From CAXBMB01 sp963976695 (GTDB lineage Bacteria > Pseudomonadota > Alphaproteobacteria > Kiloniellales > DSM-21159), in NCBI GenBank assembly GCA_963976695.1, contig CAXBMB010000010.1, positions 3,511 through 67,510 of the forward strand: DNA of 64,000 bases, written 5' to 3'. The position numbers and the translations under genes are program-made. Shown here in pieces: positions 41,356 through 49,948 of this stretch. Numbering within the stretch: the first letter of the stretch is position 1; the number at the start of each line of letters is the position of its first letter. Below the pieces are notes generated by a model that was not told the DNA's origin, ran no database searches, and saw only the letters and a list, made by a program, of their open reading frames with translations.

Positions 41356-42024
41356 ATGCCTGACAATGCGAACCCGCCATCACCCCACGCCGCACCGCCT
41401 TTTGGCCCCAAGGACGTTGAAATTCTCAACCGGCAGGTCGCCTTTGACGGCTTCTTTCGCCTGACCCGCTACCAAGTCAAACATCGCCTCTATGCGGGCG
41501 GCTGGTCGGCGGCGCTGCAGCGGGAGGTTTTGGAGCGCGCCCCCTGCATTGCTCTGCTGCCATACGATCCGCTGCGCGACCGGGTGGTGATGATCGAACA
41601 GTTTCGCCTGCCGGCCCATCTCGCCGCCAGACCGGCCTGGCAGTTGGAAATTATCGCCGGCATCATTGAGGCCGACGCCACCGCCGAGGCCAGCGTCCAC
41701 AAGGAGGCGCAGGAAGAAGCCGGCTTGGAAGTGAAGACCCTGGAGCGGATTTGCCGCTATATGCCCTCCGCCGGCGGTTGCACGGAAAATATTGATTTGT
41801 TCATTGGCGGCGTGGATAGCCGTGGGGCAACTGGCCTGTTCGGCCGATCCGACGAAGGAGAGGATATTCGCGCCATCACCCTGGAGACCGACGAGGCCGT
41901 TGCGCTCATCGACCAGGGGCGGATCCAACAGTCGGCCGCGCTTATCGCGCTGTTGTGGCTGAAAAGCGCGCGGTCGCGGCTGCGCGAGAGCTGGCTCGAT
42001 CCGCACCAACGATCACGCTATTGA
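41356..42024 (+). CDS. NUDIX hydrolase, ADP-ribose pyrophosphatase type
   Basis: This 222-residue enzyme is likely to split ADP-ribose to AMP and ribose 5-phosphate. The NUDIX box is GIIEADATAEASVHKEAQEEAGL (about residues 112-134; key residues G, E, KE, EE), with Lys in place of the usual Arg. Upstream VVMIEQFRLPAHLAARPAWQLEIIAG and downstream MPSAGGCTENIDLFIGGVD match the NudF/TrgB group. The ATG at 41356 follows a GGGGAA site. The cysK promoter region begins right after its stop. Confidence 0.9.
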   Translation: MPDNANPPSPHAAPPFGPKDVEILNRQVAFDGFFRLTRYQVKHRLYAGGWSAALQREVLERAPCIALLPYDPLRDRVVMIEQFRLPAHLAARPAWQLEIIAGIIEADATAEASVHKEAQEEAGLEVKTLERICRYMPSAGGCTENIDLFIGGVDSRGATGLFGRSDEGEDIRAITLETDEAVALIDQGRIQQSAALIALLWLKSARSRLRESWLDPHQRSRY

Positions 42025-42040
42025 TCTGGGACAAGAAAGA

Positions 42041-42065
42041 ATAACACATTTGAAATAGGTGTTAT
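42041..42065. promoter_or_regulatory. Operator-like inverted repeat upstream of cysK
   Basis: ATAACAC-N11-GTGTTAT is a perfect 7-bp inverted repeat, extended to 8 bp by A/T at its ends, in the 103-base AT-rich spacer before cysK. Its centre lies about 75 bases upstream of the start. It is a good candidate site for a dimeric repressor of cysteine synthesis. Confidence 0.5.
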
Positions 42066-42127
42066 TTGATATTTCCCCGACAAATACGATATTTCTTCCT
42101 CAACCACATGTCAGATTGAGATATTTT

Positions 42128-43129
42128 ATGGACCTTCGCGACGGCTTTATCGGCACCATCGGCAACACGCCGCTCATTCGCCTCAACCGCCTTTCCGACC
42201 TAGCCGGGTGTGAAATCCTGGGAAAGGCTGAATTTCTCAACCCCGGCGGCTCGGTAAAGGATCGGGCGGCGCTGGCGATTATCCGCGACGCGGAGCGCCA
42301 GGGAACCCTGCGGCCCGGCGGGGTTATCGTCGAAGGCACGGCGGGCAACACCGGCATCGGCCTGGCCCTGGTGGGGCGGGCATTGGGGTATCGCTCGGTT
42401 ATCGTTATCCCGGAGACGCAGAGCCAGGAAAAGAAGGACATGCTGCTCTTGTCCGGGGCTGACCTGAGACAGGTTCCCGCCGTCCCCTACAAAGATCCGA
42501 ACAACTATGTCCACTATTCCCGCCGACTGGCCGAGGAACTGGCGGAAAGCGAGCCCAACGGCGCGATCTGGGCCAACCAGTTCGACAACGTCGCCAACCG
42601 CCAAGGCCACTATGAAACCACCGGCCCCGAGATTTGGAAACAAACCGACGGCAAGGTCGACGGGTTTGTCTGTTCGGTTGGAACCGGCGGCAGTCTGGCC
42701 GGCGTCTCCTTGGCGCTAAAGGAACGCAATTCGAAGATCGTCACCGCCCTGGCGGACCCCGGCGGCTCGGCCCTCTATGGCTTTTACGCGGACGGCGCGT
42801 TGAAAGCCGAAGGCGCCTCCATCACCGAGGGGATCGGGCAAGGCCGCATCACCAAGAACCTCGAAGGCGCCCCGATCGACCACGCCTTCCGGATTTCCGA
42901 CGAAGAGGCGCTGCCGGTGATTTTCGACCTGCTGGAAAAAGATGGCCTGTGCGTCGGCGGCTCCACCGGCATCAACCTGGTTGGCGCCTTGCGCCTGGCC
43001 AAGGAAATGGGGCCGGGCCACGTTATCACCACACTGCTTTGCGACTATGGCACCCGCTACCAGTCAAAGCTGTTCAACCCGGCCTTCTTGAAGGAAAAGA
43101 ACCTGCCGACACCCAGTTGGCTGGCCTAG
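42128..43129 (+). CDS. cysK: Cysteine synthase A
   Basis: CysK is a PLP enzyme that joins sulfide to O-acetylserine. From ATG 42128 the protein has 333 residues. The PLP lysine is K44 in NPGGSVKDRAAL. Substrate-loop EGTAGNTGIGLAL and the phosphate-binding GTGGSLAG are present, and TRYQSKLFNPAFL lies near the C terminus. The product is slightly longer than E. coli CysK. An upstream TTG or GTG start would reach into the operator and is rejected. A long hairpin follows the stop. Confidence 0.93.
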   Translation: MDLRDGFIGTIGNTPLIRLNRLSDLAGCEILGKAEFLNPGGSVKDRAALAIIRDAERQGTLRPGGVIVEGTAGNTGIGLALVGRALGYRSVIVIPETQSQEKKDMLLLSGADLRQVPAVPYKDPNNYVHYSRRLAEELAESEPNGAIWANQFDNVANRQGHYETTGPEIWKQTDGKVDGFVCSVGTGGSLAGVSLALKERNSKIVTALADPGGSALYGFYADGALKAEGASITEGIGQGRITKNLEGAPIDHAFRISDEEALPVIFDLLEKDGLCVGGSTGINLVGALRLAKEMGPGHVITTLLCDYGTRYQSKLFNPAFLKEKNLPTPSWLA

Positions 43130-43137
43130 CGTCGGAC

Positions 43138-43181
43138 CGGTTCAACGGGAACCACGCGCCCCCGTGGTCCCCGTTGAACCG
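43138..43181 (+). terminator. Long hairpin after cysK
   Basis: CGGTTCAACGGG-ACCACG pairs with CGTGGT-CCCGTTGAACCG, 18 bp with one mismatch, starting nine bases past the cysK stop. No T-run follows, so it may end transcription weakly or protect the 3' end of the message. Confidence 0.6.
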
Positions 43182-43206
43182 TGGCGCCGCCGCTTCGTCC
43201 CCTAAA

Positions 43207-43261
43207 TTTCCGATTATGGCTTTCCGGTCATGACTTTCCGATCATGATTTTTGATCATGAC
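43207..43261. repeat. 14-bp tandem repeat in the cysK / alaX spacer
   Basis: Four consecutive units of TTTCCGATTATGGC type (43207-43220, 43221-43234, 43235-43248, 43249-43261) differ at two to four positions each. Each unit contains a GATCATGA-like core, itself nearly palindromic. Confidence 0.65.
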
Positions 43262-43384
43262 GTTGCTTTCGTCTCCGGTCTTTCTCGGCTAGAAGTTTAG
43301 CCCTTGGCTTCGATCCGCCGGCGCGCCCGCACCACCGCTGCGCCCGGGCAGGAACGAGCAAAAAACACCTAAAGAGAGGCCCCC

Positions 43385-44089
43385 ATGGAACTGCTTTTTC
43401 GCAATGACGCCTATCTAAAAGCCTGCGACGCCGACGTCATTCAGGCGGATGAAACCGGAGTCCGCCTTAGCCGTACGGTTTTTTATCCTGAAGGCGGGGG
43501 CCAACCCGGCGATACCGGACAGTTGGTCTTGGCGGACGGCAGCACACTGACGGTCGTCGACACGAAAAAAGGCGAAGACCACAACGATGTGATCCACAAG
43601 CTGGCCGACGGCAGCGCTTTGCCCGCCGTCGGGGCGTCGGTGACCGCGACCATCGATTGGGCGCGACGCCACCGCCTGATGCGGATGCACACCTGTCTGC
43701 ATCTGCTTTGCGCCCTGGTGGACGGTGACGTTACCGGAGGGCAGATCAGCGACGGCAAGGGCCGGTTAGACTTCAATTTGCCCGACACCGCACTGGATAA
43801 GGAGGCGCTGCGCGCCGGCCTCAACCGGCTGGTGGCGGAAGATCACGCCGTCCAGACGCTTTGGATTACCGACGAAGAACTCGACGCCCAGCCCGAGCTT
43901 GTGCGCACCATGTCGGTCAAGCCGCCGCGCGCCGGCGGCCGGATCCGGCTATTAAAAATTGACGCCGTCGACCTGCAGCCCTGCGGCGGCACCCATGTGG
44001 CCCGCACCGGCGAAATCGGCTCGATTGACGTCGGCAAGATCGAAAACAAGGGACGGCAAAACCGCCGGATAAATCTGCGCTTTGCGTGA
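43385..44089 (+). CDS. Stand-alone alanyl-tRNA editing protein AlaX
   Basis: This free editing domain, related to the AlaRS second half, hydrolyses Ser- or Gly-tRNA(Ala). The 234 residues carry both zinc motifs of the family: HTCLH (about residues 101-105) and CGGTH (about 200-204). FYPEGGGQPGDTG lies near residue 37. It is the longer AlaX type without a synthetase module. AGAGAGG precedes the ATG. It is monocistronic, facing the convergent flippase gene. Confidence 0.92.
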   Translation: MELLFRNDAYLKACDADVIQADETGVRLSRTVFYPEGGGQPGDTGQLVLADGSTLTVVDTKKGEDHNDVIHKLADGSALPAVGASVTATIDWARRHRLMRMHTCLHLLCALVDGDVTGGQISDGKGRLDFNLPDTALDKEALRAGLNRLVAEDHAVQTLWITDEELDAQPELVRTMSVKPPRAGGRIRLLKIDAVDLQPCGGTHVARTGEIGSIDVGKIENKGRQNRRINLRFA

Positions 44090-44161
44090 TCCGCGCGGCC
44101 GCCCGCGGCCACCAGGCGGACGTCTGGCGTGTTCGCCGGGCAAGCCGCCTGTGATCACAGG

Positions 44162-45493
44162 CTAGCGTGGTTGCGCGCGACTTTCGGTGCGCAGCGCCCG
44201 ATAGGCATACAGCAGATTGATCGCGCCGAGGGTGGCCGATTGGGCAATCGCCAACCACAGCACGCCAGACAGGGTTGTGACGTCAAACAACAGCAGGAAG
44301 AGCGTAAAGGAACCCAGGTTGCCGGCCACAACCCAGATCGGAGACAGGATGTGGCCGCGCACCTGCATCAGCTTGCCGGAAACGGATTCGATCACCAGCA
44401 AGCACAGGCCGATGGCCATCAACACCAAAGCCTGCTCCAGCCCTAGGTAGTTGCGGCCGAGCAGGGCAAGCAGTTGCCCCGGCACCACAAAGGTCATCGC
44501 CAAGAAGCCGAGCGGCACGGCCGTGGCGACCGCGATCAACAGGAAATAGGTCGCCAGCAGGTGCCCCTGTCGATCACGCTTGGCGTAGTAAGGCAGGAAG
44601 ATGTTCCCGACAACCAGGCTGACAAGGGTGGTGATCACGCCGAAGCGCTCCAACGCGCCGAAGGAGGCGACGGTCTGGGCGCCCCCGAAAACCGCCAAGA
44701 GGGTGAGTTTCGCCAACCCGGAAAAGATATAGAACAGGTCGTTGGGCCAGGAACGCAGGATAAATTTGCGCGCCCGACCCCACGCCATGGCCGCCCGCGC
44801 CTCGGACGAATTGTCGACGGCCTCGCCGGTCCGCCAGGGCGCCTTGCGGCGGCAAAACCGACCGTAGTTCCTGAGTTCGATAAAGATCCCCGGCACCACC
44901 GCCAGCAAGGCCAACCAAGGCTCGGTAACAAAATAAAGCAAGGGCCCGACGACCACCAAGCGCGACAGCGCCGCCCAAAAATTCGTTCGCATGATGAGCG
45001 GCAACTGGCCGTGCAGGCGCGCCACCTCCAAAAACAGCGAAGACAGCGCCATCGTCAGCGCCAGACCACCCAAAATCAGATAGTAGGGCAGCACCACCGG
45101 CAGCAAAAAACCGGTTTCGCGCAGCAGGTAGTAGACGAAGGGAAAGGCGACGACAAAAACCACCGGAAAGAGCCGCTTGAGAATGCGCAGCACCAGGCGC
45201 AACGACTGGCCCAACTGGGTCGGTTCCCGCCAGTTTGGCCCGCCGTCGAACAGCAAAATCTGCACCAGGCCGGACGACCCCAGCAGCTTGACCGACATGG
45301 TCAGCATCAAAACCAGCGTATAAAGCGCATAGTCGTTCACCGACAAGAGATTGACGATGAGAAAACCGCAGACCATGTTCATCAGCTGAATCAGCCCCAT
45401 GGTGACGGAAAATCTCGACAGCCGCGCCAAGCGCCCGGTGAGCTTGCCCCGATCGAGCAGGTCCATCCCGGCCGGCTTTTTTTCTCGCGCCAC
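44162..45493 (-). CDS. Polysaccharide flippase-like membrane protein (MOP superfamily)
   Basis: This multi-span membrane protein is probably a lipid-linked oligosaccharide or polysaccharide exporter. The start is uncertain: a GTG at 45493 follows GGAG and gives 443 residues, and an ATG at 45466 is an alternative. The longer open frame to 45703 is GC-rich, Arg-rich and non-conserved. About 12 hydrophobic segments are seen, beginning SRFSVTMGLIQLMNMVCGFLI, in the pattern of Wzx/RfbX-type proteins. No glycosyltransferase is adjacent, so its substrate cannot be told. Confidence 0.78.
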   Translation of the reverse strand: MAREKKPAGMDLLDRGKLTGRLARLSRFSVTMGLIQLMNMVCGFLIVNLLSVNDYALYTLVLMLTMSVKLLGSSGLVQILLFDGGPNWREPTQLGQSLRLVLRILKRLFPVVFVVAFPFVYYLLRETGFLLPVVLPYYLILGGLALTMALSSLFLEVARLHGQLPLIMRTNFWAALSRLVVVGPLLYFVTEPWLALLAVVPGIFIELRNYGRFCRRKAPWRTGEAVDNSSEARAAMAWGRARKFILRSWPNDLFYIFSGLAKLTLLAVFGGAQTVASFGALERFGVITTLVSLVVGNIFLPYYAKRDRQGHLLATYFLLIAVATAVPLGFLAMTFVVPGQLLALLGRNYLGLEQALVLMAIGLCLLVIESVSGKLMQVRGHILSPIWVVAGNLGSFTLFLLLFDVTTLSGVLWLAIAQSATLGAINLLYAYRALRTESRAQPR

Positions 45494-45871
45494 CTTTAAT
45501 TCATCTCCACGGCTATCCAACTCCCACAGCGTCGCGGTCTCCAGTACTGGCCCGCAGCAACGCGCGTTGCCGGCCGATTCACCGCCGGACACCGCCGGCC
45601 GGCTTTGCCGCCGGACCCCGCGCCGCCCTTTGCGGCGCCACCTTACCAGCCCGAACGGCACAAAAACACCGCAGCTTGTTTGCCGCCGCCAAGCGGCCAC
45701 CACTTTTGCGCGCCGCCGCCTGCTTTGCCGCGCTCCGACTTCTTGCTATAAATTCACCCTGAATCGCGCGCGCATTTACTTGGCAAACACACGATTGAGC
45801 CATAAGTTTGTGGCTCGCGGCTTATCGGCTGATCTCTTTCCGGCTTTTCCTTGAATTTAGGTCACAGTGCA
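45494..45871 (+). promoter_or_regulatory. Divergent spacer with sseA promoter
   Basis: This 378-base spacer between the flippase and sseA holds no gene. TTGCCG (45725-45730) and TATAAA (45747-45752), 16 bases apart, form a plausible promoter about 110 bases before sseA. The left part is a GC-rich run of CCGCCGG-like short repeats. Confidence 0.5.
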
Positions 45872-46741
45872 ATGATGTCTCTCGCCCCTCTCGTGTCCAC
45901 CGAATGGTTGGCTAGAAATTTCTCATCCCCGGATATCCGGGTGGTCGATGCCAGCTATTTTCTGCCCAACGAAGACCAAGACGCCCGCAAGCTCTATGAA
46001 GAGGAACACATTCCAGGCGCGGTGTTTTTCGATATCGATGCGATCAAGGATCCCTCTTCGCCCCTGCCCCACATGCTGCCCGCGCCGGAAATTTTCTCCA
46101 GCAAGGTGCGTAAACTGGGCTTGGGCGACGGCCTGCGGATTATCGTCTATGACCGCCGCGGCATGATGTCGGCGCCGCGGGTTTGGTGGTCCTTTAAGCA
46201 CTACGGCCACCATGACGTCTATGTCCTCGATGGCGGTTTGCAAAAGTGGAAGGCCGAGGGCCGGGCCCTGGATGACCACCCCATCGTTCCGATGGAGCGG
46301 CACTTCACCCCGCGGATGAATTCCCTTTTGCTGCGCGATAAGGAGCAGATGGTCGCCAACCTGGCCAGCGGGCGCGAACAGGTGGTTGACGCCCGCGCCC
46401 AGGCGCGGTTTGAGGGGCGCGCGCCAGAACCCCGCCAGGGACTGCGAAGCGGACATATTCCACACAGCCGCAACCTGCCCTGGAACGACCTGGTCACCGC
46501 CGACAGCACCCTGAAGGATACCGCCGGCCTCAAGCAAGCCTTTGAGCAGGCCGGGCTGGATTTGACCCGCCCGATCGTCGCCAGCTGCGGCTCGGGGGTC
46601 ACCGCCTGCGTCCTGCTGCTTGGCCTGTCGTGCCTTGGCTTGAAAAATCTGGCGCTCTATGACGGATCCTGGTCGGAATGGGGGCTGGACGACAGCGGCG
46701 CGCCGATCGAACAGGGGCCGGCGGAAAGCCTGGAAAATTAG
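45872..46741 (+). CDS. sseA: 3-mercaptopyruvate sulfurtransferase
   Basis: SseA is a two-domain rhodanese that moves sulfur from 3-mercaptopyruvate to thiol or cyanide acceptors. It is 289 residues from ATG 45872. The N-terminal inactive domain has DASYFLPNEDQDA and HIPGAVFFDIDAI, and the linker region has MNSLLLRDKEQM. The C-terminal domain has the active-site loop SCGSGVTA with the nucleophile at C239. The loop CGSGVTAC marks the mercaptopyruvate type over thiosulfate types. The next gene starts directly at its stop (TAGATG), so both are co-translated. Confidence 0.93.
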   Translation: MMSLAPLVSTEWLARNFSSPDIRVVDASYFLPNEDQDARKLYEEEHIPGAVFFDIDAIKDPSSPLPHMLPAPEIFSSKVRKLGLGDGLRIIVYDRRGMMSAPRVWWSFKHYGHHDVYVLDGGLQKWKAEGRALDDHPIVPMERHFTPRMNSLLLRDKEQMVANLASGREQVVDARAQARFEGRAPEPRQGLRSGHIPHSRNLPWNDLVTADSTLKDTAGLKQAFEQAGLDLTRPIVASCGSGVTACVLLLGLSCLGLKNLALYDGSWSEWGLDDSGAPIEQGPAESLEN

Positions 46742-47797
46742 ATGACCAGTACCGACGCCCAGCCCAAAGCGGCACTGACTTTTCGCGCCTTTCAGGACGC
46801 GGACGCGCCCGCCTGCGTCAGCCTCTGGCAGCGCTGCGACCTGACGGTTTGGTACAACGATCCGCTTCAGGATATCACGCGCTTCCAGGCAAGCGACAAC
46901 GCGCAGATTACCGTGGCGCTGGACGCGCAAGGAAAACTTTGCGGCACGATCTGCCACGGCCACGACGGCCATCGCGGCTGGATCTACTATCTGGCGGTCG
47001 ACCCGGACCATCAAGGCGCCGGACTGGGCCGTCAGCTTTGCGAAGCGGCGGAGCGCTGGCTGAAAGATCTCGACATCCCCAAGATCCAGTTGATGGTGCG
47101 CGCCAGCAACCACAAGGTAGCAAGCTTCTATCAAGCCATCGGCTATGAGGAGGAGCCGCGAAGGGTCTTCGCCAAGTGGCTGAAAGACAAAGGCCTTCCA
47201 CCAGAAGAACTACGTCCCGACATTCCGCAAGGGGCCGATGTGGACGAGGACGTGGTCGACAAGAACAACACCCTGATCGTCACCGTCACGGACCTGGAAA
47301 TGCTGACCCGGCCCGAGCATCCGCCGGCCCATCCGCCCTCCAACTTGCACATCGCGCTGCTCAAAACCAGGAACTGCACGGTTTCCTTCTATCGCTACCT
47401 GTACAACACCGTCGGGCAACCCTGGCTGTGGTACGAGAAGCGCCTGGTCAGCGACGAAGCACTGGCAGCGCTTCTGGCGCGGGAGGAAACCCAGATCTAT
47501 GTGCTTTATGTCGAAGGCGTGCCCGCCGGGTTCTTCCAACTGGACCAGCTTGACAACCACACCATCGATCTTGCCTATTTCGGGCTTGCGCCCGACTACA
47601 TCGGCATGAAGCTCGGTCCCTACCTGATGGACAGCGCCATTCACATCGCCTGGGACAAAAATCCCAAACGGGTCACGGTCAACACCTGCACCCTGGATCA
47701 CCACAAGGCCTTGCCGCTATATCAGAAACTGGGGTTTACGCCGGTCCGGCAACGGGTCAAGGCAATTGTCGACCCGCGCAGCAAAGGCATCATGTAA
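46742..47797 (+). CDS. Tandem GNAT acetyltransferase
   Basis: This 351-residue protein has two GNAT-type domains. Domain 1 (about residues 12-145) resembles YpeA: VWYNDPLQDITRF, then the acetyl-CoA loop LAVDPDHQGAGLGRQLCE and ASNHKVASFYQAIGYEEE. Domain 2 (about 195-345) has FYRYLYNTVGQPWLWYEKR, a weaker CoA loop YFGLAPDYIGMKLGPYLMD, and CTLDHHKALPLYQKLGF. The substrate is unknown. Separate YpeA-like and YjgM-like acetyltransferases exist elsewhere, so this looks like a fusion. It begins at the very stop of sseA. Confidence 0.85.
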   Translation: MTSTDAQPKAALTFRAFQDADAPACVSLWQRCDLTVWYNDPLQDITRFQASDNAQITVALDAQGKLCGTICHGHDGHRGWIYYLAVDPDHQGAGLGRQLCEAAERWLKDLDIPKIQLMVRASNHKVASFYQAIGYEEEPRRVFAKWLKDKGLPPEELRPDIPQGADVDEDVVDKNNTLIVTVTDLEMLTRPEHPPAHPPSNLHIALLKTRNCTVSFYRYLYNTVGQPWLWYEKRLVSDEALAALLAREETQIYVLYVEGVPAGFFQLDQLDNHTIDLAYFGLAPDYIGMKLGPYLMDSAIHIAWDKNPKRVTVNTCTLDHHKALPLYQKLGFTPVRQRVKAIVDPRSKGIM

Positions 47798-47877
47798 GCC
47801 GCCTTCGGTACAGCGCCCCAGCGATCCGAGCGGCGGCTTGGCCTTCTTTTCCCACAAAAACAATGGAATGAACGACA

Positions 47878-48975
47878 ATGATTTTTGGCGTGGCTCGCGA
47901 AATCAAACCGCAAGAGGGCCGGGTTTCCCTGCTGCCCGCCCAGGTTGAAACCCTGATCCAGGCCGGCCATACGGTGCTGGTGGAAAGTGCGGCCGGCAAA
48001 TTCAGCGGCGCGAAAGACAGCGCCTACGAAGCGGTCGGCGCCAAGATCGTCCCAACCGCCGCCGAGCTCTACGGCAGCGCGGAAACCATCATCAAGGTCA
48101 AAGAAATCCTGCCGCCGGAATACGAACTGCTGGAGCAGCGGCACATCATCTTCACCAACCTTCACACCGCCTTGAACCGCGACCTGACCGACAAGCTGCT
48201 GGAGGTGGGGTGCACCGGACTGTCGGCCGAGGAAATGCATCAATTCGGCACCCCCAACTCGCCCCTGGCCGGCGAGGTGGGAGCCTTGGAGGGCTTGCGG
48301 CTTTGCCTGGCGCCCCACGGCGGCACCGGACGACACTTTCTGCCGCAGTACGGCTCCACGGCCACCAAAGCCGTGGTCATTGGCCTGGGCGGCGCCGGTT
48401 TGGGCGCGGTGCGGGTTCTTACCGCGCTGGGCTGTAGCGTGGTGGGCTTGGACGACCATGCCGGCGCGCGCTACAAGGCCGACATTCAGTTTGCCGGTCG
48501 CAACTTCAGCACCGGCAACATCGAAGGGCTCGACAGCCTGCTGGACGACCTGGACCTGCTGGTGAATTGCGTGCGCTGGGACAAGACGCGCACCGACCAC
48601 CTGCTGTCCCGCGCCGACCTTGCCAAGACCAAGGAAACGCTGGTGATCGCCGATGTTTCCTGCGACGAGGCCGGCGCCATTGAAACCAGCCGTCCGACAT
48701 CCTGGGAACACCCGACCTACCACGCGGAGGGCCGGCTTCATTTCGTTGTCGACAACATTCCAGGCGCCGTGCCCGTGGCCGCGTCGGCCGGCTACGCCAA
48801 TGCCCTGCTGCCGTTCCTTCTGGAGCTGGGGGAAAAGGGCGTGCTGCCGGCCTGTCGGGACAACGCCTGGTTGGCGCGCGGCCTGACCTGCGTCGCCGGC
48901 GAGCTGATCCTGCGCGAAACCGGACTGCTGCAACAGCGTGACTATCGCGAGCTCGCGGCGTTTCTCGCCGGATAG
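47878..48975 (+). CDS. Alanine dehydrogenase / PNT-family oxidoreductase
   Basis: This NAD(P)-linked amino-acid dehydrogenase belongs to the alanine dehydrogenase/transhydrogenase family. The 365 residues start MIFGVAREIKPQEGRVSLLP, matching the family N-terminal domain, with KVKEILPPEYELL and LHTALNRDLTDKLL. The Rossmann segment is AVVIGLGGAGLGAVRVLTAL (about residues 165-184), and DNIPGAVPVAASAGYANAL lies near the end. Alanine is the first guess; a saccharopine- or other imino-acid enzyme is possible because substrate residues are not decisive. It converges with the aap operon. Confidence 0.85.
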   Translation: MIFGVAREIKPQEGRVSLLPAQVETLIQAGHTVLVESAAGKFSGAKDSAYEAVGAKIVPTAAELYGSAETIIKVKEILPPEYELLEQRHIIFTNLHTALNRDLTDKLLEVGCTGLSAEEMHQFGTPNSPLAGEVGALEGLRLCLAPHGGTGRHFLPQYGSTATKAVVIGLGGAGLGAVRVLTALGCSVVGLDDHAGARYKADIQFAGRNFSTGNIEGLDSLLDDLDLLVNCVRWDKTRTDHLLSRADLAKTKETLVIADVSCDEAGAIETSRPTSWEHPTYHAEGRLHFVVDNIPGAVPVAASAGYANALLPFLLELGEKGVLPACRDNAWLARGLTCVAGELILRETGLLQQRDYRELAAFLAG

Positions 48976-49005
48976 GAGGAACCGGTTTCTTGCGGCGGCG
49001 TCCGG

Positions 49006-49069
49006 ATTGATCCGTTTCCAGGTTAATCCATTCCCGGGTTAATCTACGTCCGCGTTACTCCACGTCCGG
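49006..49069. repeat. Four 16-bp tandem units after the dehydrogenase gene
   Basis: Units ATTGATCCGTTTCCAG, GTTAATCCATTCCCGG, GTTAATCTACGTCCGC and GTTACTCCACGTCCGG lie head to tail. They share a GTTAATCCA core but have drifted, so they are old copies. Confidence 0.65.
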
Positions 49070-49102
49070 GGCGGCCTTGCCACGCACCGCGCCGTCGCCA
49101 AT

Positions 49103-49140
49103 AAGAAAGCGACCTCTCCCGAAGGAAAGGTCGCTTTCTT
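49103..49140. terminator. Shared terminator between converging transcripts
   Basis: A perfect 13-bp stem AAGAAAGCGACCT/AGGTCGCTTTCTT (49103-49115 with 49128-49140) with a 12-base loop lies between the convergent dehydrogenase gene and the aap operon. U-rich flanks are short on both sides, so it can serve both. Confidence 0.8.
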
Positions 49141-49160
49141 CATCTGTTGTTACTCAAGGA

Positions 49161-49934
49161 TCAATTGTGAAGGATCTGGCTGAGGAACAGCTTGGTCCGG
49201 TCCGATTGCGGGTTGTTAAAGAACTCTTCCGGATTGTTTTCTTCAATGATTTCGCCTTCATCCATGAAGATCACCCGATTGGCCACCTTGCGGGCAAAGC
49301 CCATTTCATGGGTCACGCAAATCATCGTCATGCCGTCTTCGGCCAGACCAACCATCACATCCAGGACTTCGGCGATCATTTCCGGATCCAGCGCGGAGGT
49401 GGGTTCATCGAACAGCATGATCCGTGGATTCATGCAAAGCGACCGGGCAATGGCCACCCGCTGCTGCTGTCCACCTGAAAGCTGGCCGGGAAACTTCAGC
49501 GCCTGCTCGGGAATTTTCACCCGCTCCAGGTAGGTCATGGCAATCTCATCGGCTTCCTTTTTGGGCATGTTGCGAACCCAAATCGGCGCCAGGGTGCAGT
49601 TCTCCAGAACCGTCAGATGGGGGAACAGATTGAAGTGTTGGAACACCATGCCCACTTCGCGCCGAACTTCCGCGATGTTCTTCAGGTCATTGGTCAGTTC
49701 GATACCATCGACGACGATGTCGCCCTTTTGATGTTCTTCCAGGCGATTGATGCAGCGAATCATGGTGGACTTGCCGGAACCCGATGGGCCGCAAACGACA
49801 ATTCGCTCGCCCTTGTTCACCGTTAAATTGATGTTCTTCAAAACATGAAAATCACCATACCACTTGTGCATGTTTTGAATGGCGATGGCCACTTCATCCG
49901 AAACGGACAGTTGGACGCTTTGCGCATCACTCAT
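49161..49934 (-). CDS. aapP: Amino-acid ABC transporter ATPase AapP
   Basis: This ATPase drives the AapJQMP importer. The 257 residues carry Walker A GPSGSGKST (about residues 50-58), Q-loop VFQHFNLFPHLTVLEN, signature LSGGQQQRVAIARSL, Walker B IMLFDEPTSALDPE, and H-loop CVTHEMGFARKV. The match is to the polar amino-acid (GlnQ/AapP) branch. It lies 14 bases after aapM and ends the operon before the shared terminator. Confidence 0.94.
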   Translation of the reverse strand: MSDAQSVQLSVSDEVAIAIQNMHKWYGDFHVLKNINLTVNKGERIVVCGPSGSGKSTMIRCINRLEEHQKGDIVVDGIELTNDLKNIAEVRREVGMVFQHFNLFPHLTVLENCTLAPIWVRNMPKKEADEIAMTYLERVKIPEQALKFPGQLSGGQQQRVAIARSLCMNPRIMLFDEPTSALDPEMIAEVLDVMVGLAEDGMTMICVTHEMGFARKVANRVIFMDEGEIIEENNPEEFFNNPQSDRTKLFLSQILHN

Positions 49935-49948
49935 GGTGTTACCCCCGT

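Noticed and set aside
44474..45499. 341-codon plus-strand frame opposite the flippase gene
   Set aside because: Very rich in Gln, His and Arg, as expected for the antisense of a membrane protein; no motif.
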